DNA from: Sphagnum magellanicum
Taxonomy: Eukaryota; Streptophyta; Sphagnopsida; Sphagnales; Sphagnaceae
NCBI GenBank assembly: GCA_021904315.1
Contig: CM038918.1
Coordinates: 15,081,349 to 15,145,348, forward strand
Reading direction: 5' to 3'
Length of the DNA: 64,000 nucleotides
Shown: positions 55,578 to 64,000 of the stretch, one piece after another
How the letters are laid out: every line of letters begins with the position of its first letter
How positions within the stretch are numbered: position 1 is the first letter of the stretch
Program-made: the position numbers and the translations under genes
The notes under the pieces: model-generated
Seen by the model: only the letters and a program-made list of their open reading frames with translations
Told to the model about the DNA's origin: nothing
Database searches by the model: none

Positions 55578-56206
55578 ACTCCAAACCACATACTCTGCAC
55601 AAACCTCTTTCTACCACATCTAACCTTTGGTAGCAATCTACCTACAGTGTCACCCCATTGGCTGGCCTGATCACAAGATGCTGCATGGATTGACACTGAC
55701 TCTACAGAGGAGAATTCAGTCTGGACAGTAGATACCTCCTGGTTGTAGTTGGGGGCGGGGGAGAGTTTTGCACAAAGATTCCTATCTTTCTGAACTATTC
55801 ACAAGACATAGGTACAAGTTGAGTAGCAACTAGGGTACTCATCATGGTCTGCAAATCCTTTGTGACCTTGTCATCAACACGTCCTCAGCCACGTGTCACT
55901 ATACCCTAAACGTGCTGAGGACACTGATCAGGCAGACCTGCATGTCACAACCAGCCTCACCCAAAGCCCTTCTTTCTCTTTGGTAGAGTTTCACTGACAC
56001 AAATGACCCTATGGTTCATTGCAAACAATCAAAACCCTTAACTGTTCACCCAGAGATTTCAAAGCTCACCAGGGATATGGACTTGGATCTGCCTAGTGGG
56101 ATTCACAAGTTCATGATGGTACTTGGCTCCTTGGATACATCCCACAGAACCAGGGATGCATAAAATTGATGCAGGTGTCTAAAGAAAAACACAAGGTGCC
56201 TGGAAT

Positions 56207-59200
56207 TTAAAGAAGACAGTTGAGGTAGGAGTTAGAATGACTCCGGTTAAACTCAAGAAGGCTGCCATAGGTGCGGTCTGCAACTCCCACATACAGAGCT
56301 TCAGAATCAGGGCTGAAAGAAATGCCTGCCACTTCACCAAAGAGATCAATTTCTTGACACTTTGCAAAGTCCTGCTTGGTGTCAAACACATGCACAAAGT
56401 CAGCAGGCTCAGCCATAGCCATGAAACGTCCATCAGAAGTGAAGCGGAGGGAGCGAATAGCACCAATGCGCCCCTTTAGAACTGCTAGTGAGGACCCCAG
56501 ATTTCGAATATCCCATAGGCGGCAGGTTGTATCTTGGTTCCCTGTCACAAAATATCGACCATCTGGATGCCATGCTGATGCAAATGAATAGTCTAAGTGG
56601 CCCTTCAAAGTTGCAATCACCTACAATTTCAACAGAATCCCTGTCAATTAGCTGGTACAAATTTTGGTTAGGACCATAACTTTTCAGTTCCCCATGTACA
56701 TCAGTTACCAATCCTCCTTTTGTGGACCACAAGACAGCTGGCTTTCCCTGTGTATTTGTGATGTAGCTGGGAGTGGTGACTAACACATGTTCTAACAGAA
56801 TGCTGGTCAGATGTTTGCCTCTGTTAGATTGCTGAGCATGGGCATCTGTGGCAAACAAGAACCCTCACAGAATGCTGGAGAAGAGTATATTTACCTTGCC
56901 AGTTTGGCTGTCAGACAGCAGTCCATCTGGATTATCCCCCACCACAATCACTGTTCTGCTATCTGGACTAACAGATGTGTGCTGCAACATCACAACACTG
57001 TATTTGTGATGCTGTCCTGTGAAAGATGACATGGAAATATCTATATAATAGTTTTTGCTGCTATTGCTATTCTGCTATCACCATGTATACTCCCTTTGAT
57101 GGCTAGTTTTCAGAGGAGCTGTGGGCTTTAGAGGGTCAACTCAAAACAAACAAAATGACAAAAGAAAAAAAAAATCAATGTCAGCTTCATATTTCAGATG
57201 GTTATGTTACATATCCAACAGCCTGAAACCTTGAAACACTCTTCTGCTAGCACAAAGGGTGGAACTAAATGGTCTTGAGGTCATAAAATAGAAGTATGAG
57301 CTCTGATCCATAACCATAGCTCATTCAGAAATAAAGAGCCAGATAACAACTACAAGAGAAGGTAAAATTACACCATACATTTACAGCCCATGGGTAGTAG
57401 AAGCTTTTGAGAACAGAAAAATCATTGCAGTCGAAAACTCTGACCACTGAGTCATTATTGGAGCTCATGAGTTGCACAGCTCCACTGCAATACAACCACA
57501 TACCATACAAGGCCAGTAGTGTGTCAAAGCAGACCAACTGCATGAGCAGTGCAAGAGACTAAGGAATAATAGCCACCTATGAACAGAACAAAACATCTCA
57601 GTTGGTACATGAAGCACACTGAGAGAAATGACCATGGTTTCTTACATTCATGAGGCCACATTTTTAGATATCCCAGATTTCTTACCGAGGGTACTGTAAC
57701 AGTTCTTTAATATCCTGATTGGCTGGAGATTGATAAGAAACAAACTTGGATTTTGCCACTGGACAACTTCTATTAATCAGAATGCTTCAGAATACCACAA
57801 GTGATTCACACACCAAAGCAAAGTTTTGCAACCCTCCTCAGTAAACCATCCAGAACAAATAGCTAGGAGCAAGAACTTCTGGTGAAGGCCAAAATGTGAG
57901 AGCAAACCTTGAGTTATCATAGATGTCAATTGCATTAGTGATGGCATTTTCGTCATGGGTGATTTTTGCACAATAGGATACACCAGGTTGGTCCAGATTC
58001 TGTGTTCAACATCACAAAGCACAAAATGTATGAAGTTTCATACATCAGGCTCTTGATCATTCATCATATGCAATATACACTAGAGTGTACAATTTATTTG
58101 ATGAAACAAATAATCTCTAAATGTTTTGGATCTTTTGAGTTTGTTAACATATTGGAACAATACCCCAAGTGATAGATTGTTACAAGCTCAGCCTAAAAGG
58201 ATTAGGCGAGGTCATTTGAGAAAGACAAGAAATCATTATGCACAATATCTATATGTATCCCATTTTCTCATCAAAAACTGCTAGTTGACATGATGAAAGT
58301 TAGACCTCTACAGCATATGCACTGTGAATAATCTAAATGTTGCAAGGAGCCATCTACTGCAGACATGATGCTTATCCAGATGTCAAAAGGACATTCTCAT
58401 CATGACTGTCATGATACTCACCTTGCAAACCATCTCACCCTGAAATCCACCGGCAACAAGAAGGTTCCGCTTCACACACATAGTGCTCATCTGGACACGG
58501 CCCAGCTCTTGCTGATATGCTGATGGATGCCTTCTCATCTGCACATTTTGGACAGCATTTTAGTCCCATGATAAAAAGTTTATTTGTGCTCTGGATGAAA
58601 GCACGATCTAACCACTTATGTCCCTCTCTAACACAAGGACTCCTTAATTTAAACCATTTTGTAACCCCTACTTTGCTGTAATGCCCTCAGATCAGCCATT
58701 CACCCTCCAATCAAGTGTGTGTTGCTATTTATGCCACATCTAAGCTAGCTCATTGCACATTTGCAATGCAGGTACATACAAATCCATTCCTCAATCCCCA
58801 GTTGAAAGCTTCACTAGTTGCCATGTTGCACTTTCCAAACCCATTTTTGCAGAGTGCTTAAAAGCAATTATGACCCCTGGAAAAAGCAGCTGCATTAGAC
58901 AAAAATTCTACTGATGGTTTGATTCAGTTGAAGGTCAAGTAACTGAGGAGATGACAAACATAGGTACATAGTAAAAACATAGGGAGGATTACTGCAGCAA
59001 AATCGAGAGGCCAGCATCCTCTAGCATAATAATCTTCCTGAATGTCAATTGTCTTTTGCAATTTTTATGTGATGCATTGAAGTAAAACAATTCTTCACTG
59101 CATTGCATCAGATGTCTTTGATGAACAATGCTAACATGAAGCCACATGTTCTTGTCATCCCACAGCAAAACGTAACTAACCTCTTGTCTTTGTTTCCATA

Positions 59201-61552
59201 CCATCACAGTTTAAATTGACTTTCAAATCCCCTCAGCTATCAATACAGAAGTGCAACAGATAACACTTGGCTACACAGGCTAAGCTGTTACAGCTAAAGT
59301 CCACTTTGACAAAACTACTTGTTGACATCGTTACAAACATTTACTACAAGCTCACAACCTTGTCAATTTGTGTTAAATCACTTCCAAACTTCCTATGGTG
59401 TGTATTTTAAAGCTTTAGTGTCTTACTTGAGCACAACTGAGGAAATGGGATGACAAGGTTTCATAGATCAGCAAACAGACTTTGACATTTGTGCTGCATA
59501 GACACATGACTGATGCAAAGTGTCTCAGTTTTAGTACTTTATAAGTTACATCATTGATTTTTTCCCCCTACTAACATGACAGTTTCAGTCATCTGTAGAT
59601 GAATTCAAGAACCTGAATGTAAGAATCAAGGGCAAAAAGACATGAGAACACAGGGACAGAAACAGAGAACTGAGACGTAGATGTACCTCAACGGCAGGAA
59701 CAATAGGTCCAGCAAGATTGAGCACCTCGGTACTTTTACAGGTCAGAGGTGACCAGTGCATGACTGAAAAGTTATGCATTAGATACACATCATGCTTTGA
59801 TGTTGCCCACACTAAGTTCCTCAGCTGTCACTTGCCATCAAGGAAAAGGAAATCAACTGAATTCAGTATCCCAGGGATCATTGAGAATACAACAGTTTGG
59901 GTGCCAGAAATATGGACATTTTTGAGCTGAGAAAAGGTGAAAGGACTGTGTGACATGGCCTATGATAATTTCCTACTGTCCTCTCAAGCCAACTATTGAA
60001 ACAACAGAAATCAATATAAACATTTGACACATTTCACCAACTTATCAGTTGTCTGACCTGGAAATGAACAATTGTGGACTTCACGGATCTTGTGTTGTGT
60101 CGAAAGTGGTAGAAGTTCCCTCCTTTTTCAACAGATTTGCAGTTCTGTCAAGACATACAGCAGATAACTCCATAAGATACAGAGAACCAGTACACAAAGT
60201 AGATTGAAGTGTTACAAATACCAATTCAAAACTCTGCAGCAGAAATGTTTGAATCCCTAGTGTTATGTCTACCTCCACTTGGATGGTGTCTACATAATAA
60301 ATTGACTAAGTGATTACAAAACAGTTGTACACTACACTCTTAAAGATTTTTGTACTGCACACAGGTCTTATTTCAGTGTTTCCAAGAGAGCCTTATACAC
60401 TTCATGCATAGGGAAAACAAGTCAAGTATACTGTGCAGATACCAAGTCCTCAGAAAGGCAGTCACCAAAAAACTAGCTGCATTGAACACAGTTTTAGTAA
60501 AATGGTTACAAACAGCCTCTACAAAGCCCAGTAGTGTGTATTATGCATGTATACCTTCTCAAGCTCATCATGTGACTGGCGTAAGTTTTCATAGTTCTTA
60601 TACTCCCGCAACCGAGTTTCTCGGTACTTCTCCCTGGTGAATTGCATCTCGTCCCATGGAATACCTTGAATATCCTTCCCACGCCTAGCTTGCACAGCTG
60701 TCGTATCAGAAACCTTGCTTACCTATTTGCAACATAAGATAGCAACAAACAGGATAGACCTTTCAATTATGGACTGAGGACACCTGAAATTATATCTTGC
60801 TCTATTTTTCAAGCACTTATGCTCACATCACTCCCAACTGACTCCATCATAGCAACACAAAAAATCTAACCCATCCAACAGAACATGGTCATAGGTCGTT
60901 GGCATGAAATGGTTGCATATCTTTCTAGTTCTAAAAAGGAGCTGTGCTCTGGCCTTGCTAAAACTCCTTAAACTTTGACCTTGAAGAATGCATATAATGG
61001 GGGAGGGAATCCAAATCACACACTAAACCAAATACTTGGCCATGTTGCCAGTGAGTGTGTGCAGTGAGATCACATTCACATTTCTTGACTTCAACAAACA
61101 TGCAGATGTCAGTTTTTGTAATTTGACTGTAATGGGACATTCCAATAAATAAATGAGTGATGAACACTGTCCTACACAGATCTAGGTAGTAGCTACCATG
61201 ATGCCCTTCCTAAAGCACACAAAGTAAAGCACCAGAGTTTGGTCATGTAGAAACCCTACCTTCTGGCAAAAGCCCCACACACAAGCAGCAATCAATGAGG
61301 CAGAAGGAAGGATGAAAGAAGATGGTAGACAACCAGCCAGCAGCCAAGCGGATGACCTGACGCAGGCTTTTGAAAAGACCAGGTAGGGTTTAGCCTCACC
61401 CTCACCACATCATTCTCATTGTCGGAGTCAGTGTCATATGAAATCCTCTCGTAAATCGCTTGCAGTAAAGCCTCAGCATCATCTTCTAAATCCTCCCCCA
61501 TGTACTCATTGGCCATATATTGCACATCATCATCCTGTTGTACTTGAGCCAT
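56207..61552 (-). CDS. WD40-repeat protein, C2A9.03-like plant family
   Basis: Complete gene of nine coding exons, 451 residues. Exons in order (plus coordinates): 61406-61552, 60555-60722, 60058-60144, 59687-59824, 58422-58538, 57908-57999, 57379-57484, 56895-56981 and 56207-56620. All junctions are GT-AG and phases agree. The start ATG at 61552 (MAQVQQDDDVQYM) follows a 5' UTR acceptor near 61595. Residues 1-49 are acidic (GEDLEDDAEALL, DTDSDNEND). Residues 50-105 hold QARRGKDIQGIPWDEMQFTR and a basic helix. Exon 4 has LRNLVWATSKHDVYLM. The rest forms WD repeats: NDSVVRVFDC, HTSVSPDSRTVIVVGDN, GHLDYSFASAWHPDGRYFVT with CRLWDIRN, SLRFTSDGRFMAMAE, and SFSPDSEALYVGVADR at the end. It matches the plant family annotated as 'uncharacterized WD repeat-containing protein C2A9.03-like' in layout and length. 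WD40 propellers are protein scaffolds; the specific role is not known to me. There is no lesion, and CpG content is higher than in the surroundings. Confidence 0.93.
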
Positions 61553-62420
61553 TAGTGTGTGCACGCCTGCCTGGCCCCTGGTCAGTTAGTTCACCTAGAA
61601 ACAAAATCAAAGACCACAAAAGTCAGAACATAGAGGATGGATCTGACATGACCAGACATCAGAGAGCACCAAACAAGGCAGATTTTCTTCTTAAGTCGAA
61701 TGTTTGTTTCCTGGAACAAATCTCATCGACATTATTGACACATCTGCTGCCCAAGGACGAAACAACAACAACCAGCAAGACTTGTTTTGTTATTACAACA
61801 CTGCAAGAAATATTACTTACACATCTGTGACTGACTGTAAAGTCTGTCACATCAGAACAGCACCTTGGAAGAAGAATACTTTCTGCAACATGATCATCTT
61901 CCCGTTATACGAAGAAGAAAATTCTTCAAGAGGAAGTAAGTAAGTAAGTGCTGGCATACCTATTAATATCCCGGCAAGCTCGCTCTTCAGGCGCTCTTCT
62001 TCTTGTTCCAGAGCTCAAAAAAATTGCATCCTCGCTTCTTCTTCTTCTTCTCTTCGCCCTCGTCCGTTCGTCAGGGTTTCCTTGTTTTTTCTGAAATTGG
62101 ACAGATATCGCCACACAATTATTGCAAGAGAAACAAAGAAACGAAAGAAAGGAAAGAAAAGACGCTCTCAGTCGTCTACAAACTTCTTGAGGAACAAAAA
62201 AAAGAAAGCAATTCTCCTGTGAGAAAACAAACACAAGAACATTTTCTTTCTGCAAAATAGGTGTTGTTCATCGATCGTTTTCCCCTCTCTTCCACTCCAG
62301 TAAGTTGTCTACTCTTTCCTCCTCCTTCTCTCTCTCTCTCTCTCTCTCTCTCACGCACACACGAGCCACAATTTGCACAAAGTCGAGAGAATAGATAGTC
62401 TAGACACAAATGGAGAGAAA
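61553..62420 (-). promoter_or_regulatory. 5' UTR (with intron) of the WD40 gene
   Basis: A short non-coding exon (about 61553-61595) precedes the ATG, behind a TTTTGTTTCTAG acceptor. A plausible donor AATAG|GTATGC near 61960 gives a 5' UTR intron of about 365 bases. The upstream exon region (61960 to about 62400) has purine-rich and, on the plus strand, (CT)n sequence (62328-62352), typical of plant leaders and core promoters. The transcription start cannot be placed. Confidence 0.5.
62328..62352. repeat. (CT)n microsatellite
   Basis: About twelve uninterrupted CT (GA on the minus strand) units. A second, shorter CT run lies at about 62595-62615. Both are upstream of the WD40 gene, where GA/CT runs often mark plant leaders and promoters. 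Confidence 0.9.
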
Positions 62421-62785
62421 GAAAATTAGGAAAAAAAAACCAAAAAAAATTGAATTTATTACAACACAGTGACGAAAATCAGACAGAGTATTGTAAGACA
62501 GAAACGACAAAAAAAAAAAAAAACTAAAAAAAACCAAAAAAAGCCAAACAAACAGAGAACCTTCAGAAACAACACTTCTCGCACACTTCCCACTTCTCTC
62601 TCTCTCTCGCTCTCGTGCACATCGCAAAGGGACACATTGGGAACGGTCTTGAGAGCGTACGAGAACAGGCTCCTGCACTGGGTTCCCCGTACTCAGGACA
62701 CGTTGGAGAACGAATTGGTAGGTAGGTAGATAGACCAATCGTGCGAACGCCGAGATTCGCCGACTGCCACGTGTGTTGCTATTGG

Positions 62786-62915
62786 AGATCCCAATTCGGG
62801 GTCCTACTTTCAGGTGCTCAAAAGCAGATTCCAATTGGCAGTGGCTCCCCAATTTGGAGTCCCCAAAAGGTAATCGAGGGGTTTTCACTGGGTCCCAATT
62901 TGAGGTCCCCAGATT
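62786..62915 (-). promoter_or_regulatory. Repeated palindrome-like CCCAATTTGGGG motifs
   Basis: Three copies of an imperfect palindrome lie at 62789-62806 (ATCCCAATTCGGGGTCC), 62843-62862 (CTCCCCAATTTGGAGTCCCC) and 62892-62911 (GTCCCAATTTGAGGTCCCC), plus a partial ATTCCAATTGGCA near 62829. Spacing is about 50 bases. Their position, about 1.2 kb upstream of the WD40 start codon and in CpG-retaining DNA, makes protein-binding sites possible, but a decayed small repeat would look the same. Confidence 0.35.
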
Positions 62916-62929
62916 CTATGAACATATAT

Positions 62930-64000
62930 ATATACTCGTATATTCTTCTTTTTTTTTTTCCCCTTTAATTTAGTTATTTATTTAGTTGGGTCTAATTTTA
63001 TTTTCCTAACAACAAATAGGGGGATACAAAGAGAACAGGTAGTAGGGTTTTTTTTTTATAAAGAAAATTTAATTCAATTCTATGATACCAAAAAATTGGT
63101 AATGTTTTCCCGGAAATTAGCAAAATTAGTTGAATTTATACTAGAGAGAGATATACTTTTCCAAGATTTTCCCAACTCTTTGTGAAAAAGATGACAAAAT
63201 TTGTCCAAAAAAAATCACATAAAGAGAGATAGCTTTTCTTTCAATTTTATTTTTTAAAATTAAAATACTAATATTCCTATTGAAGGAGAGAAAATTCCTT
63301 TTAATCAAACCTAGAATTTATATAGAATTCTCAAAAGATGGACTTTGTCAAGACCATTTTTACAAGGCATAAGTTGTCCAAATGTTTGAGCAATTTTGGG
63401 GGAAAAAATATTCTCAAGTATGGTTGACAAATTCAAAAAGAAGATTGCATGTGTGATGAAGGCTTTCAACCCCACATGCCATTTAAATGAGAATAGTGCT
63501 TGTGGGAGAAAAGAAGCTCATACAATCTAGGTCCTTTACAAATTAGGGTTTAGCATAATGGATGATTTGAATTTAATGAGTTTCCATCCGGTAAGAATAA
63601 TGTTTACCATTTTCAATACACATTTTCAGATTGATGTATTGGAAATGTGCATTGATATATCATACTTGTCACTCACAATCGACATTTATGTCAAAAAAAT
63701 TTAATTTTTTCAACAAAAAAAAGACTAATAGTTCCATTTTTAATATTCCAAAATTTCAACATTTAAGCATAACATGTATAGGATCATTAAAATTGTAGGT
63801 AGTGCATAGATTGGTTGTCACAAGCTCCCCAAAATAGGAGGAAGTTTGGCCAATTCTTTTTGAGAGAAAGGGGAATTTTTGCCCGAAATTTGAGGCAATG
63901 TTATCATTTTTGCCCGAAATTTGAGGCAATGAGGTGATTTTTTGTCCCAAAAAAAAAGAGAAAAAAAGGATTGGTAGGAACAATATTTGTTTGTGTTGTT
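62930..64000. other. AT-rich intergenic DNA at the window end
   Basis: No gene is recognised. A TATATATATA tract lies at about 62922-62933. A 25-base direct repeat (TTTTTGCCCGAAATTTGAGG plus CAATG) occurs at 63876-63900 and 63907-63931. Confidence 0.5.

Noticed and set aside
56237-57029. Plus-strand open frames over the WD40 gene's last exons
   Set aside because: They are shadows of the minus-strand exons, whose phases, splice sites and WD40 protein are clear.
62400-62888. Minus-strand frame of 162 codons upstream of the WD40 gene
   Set aside because: It is built on GA/CT and A/T runs giving low-complexity residues, lies in the promoter and leader region, and has no domain.

Overview
The window looks like nuclear DNA of a land plant. 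Introns have GT-AG borders, there is a complete nine-exon plant-type WD40 gene, Ty3/gypsy retrotransposons are abundant, and AT-rich intergenic DNA is full of decayed repeats. Two neighbouring genes encode class I terpene synthases of the microbial type (MTPSL). That family is known from non-seed plants (liverworts, mosses, hornworts, lycophytes, ferns) and not from seed plants, so a fern or another non-seed plant is the best guess. The species cannot be named from sequence alone. Many relic ORFs carry in-frame TGA or TAG where CGA or CAG is expected, which fits long cytosine methylation followed by C-to-T decay.

Layout: 1-1.1 kb holds retrotransposon-like coding relics. 1.2-3.4 kb is a 13-bp tandem array inside a perfect 23-bp inverted repeat. 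3.4-8.4 kb is AT-rich with several minisatellites. 8.5-10.5 kb is a relic of a transposase-like gene. 13.85-15.19 kb is a GC-richer segment bounded by a 15-bp inverted repeat. 16.1-16.8 kb is a 154-bp tandem array. 20.7-23.7 kb is terpene synthase gene 1. 25.8-26.5 kb is another degenerate array. 27.6-31.0 kb is a decayed minus-strand Ty3/gypsy element whose integrase ends in a PHD finger. 33.2-33.85 kb is a plus-strand gag relic with a zinc knuckle. 33.93-40.01 kb is a full-length but dead chromovirus (Ty3/gypsy with a chromodomain) between two LTRs. 40.3-42.9 kb is terpene synthase copy 2, a pseudogene. 46.3-48.2 kb is a gag-like relic homologous to the start of the window. 48.5-49.5 kb is a GC-richer probable young repeat. 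49.8-51.1 kb is a minus-strand relic with a coiled coil. 51.65-52.34 kb is a 58-bp array. 52.5-52.8 kb is a second integrase-PHD relic. 56.2-61.6 kb is the intact WD40 gene (minus strand) with its 5' UTR and promoter region up to about 62.9 kb.

Functionally, the two live-looking loci are terpene synthase 1 and the WD40 gene. Terpene synthase 1 keeps all the class I catalytic marks: the aspartate-rich pair, the pyrophosphate-sensor Arg with effector Gly, the NSE triad and the C-terminal RY pair. It is preceded by two diverged copies of a first exon, one of which encodes a convincing plastid transit peptide, but one extra base in exon 2 breaks the frame between transit peptide and enzyme. An internal ATG still opens a complete cytosolic-type enzyme of about 400 residues. 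Copy 2 shares the downstream intron positions but has a stop codon, a one-base deletion and no visible first exon, and the chromovirus sits directly upstream of it. The rest is mainly decayed transposable elements and tandem repeats.
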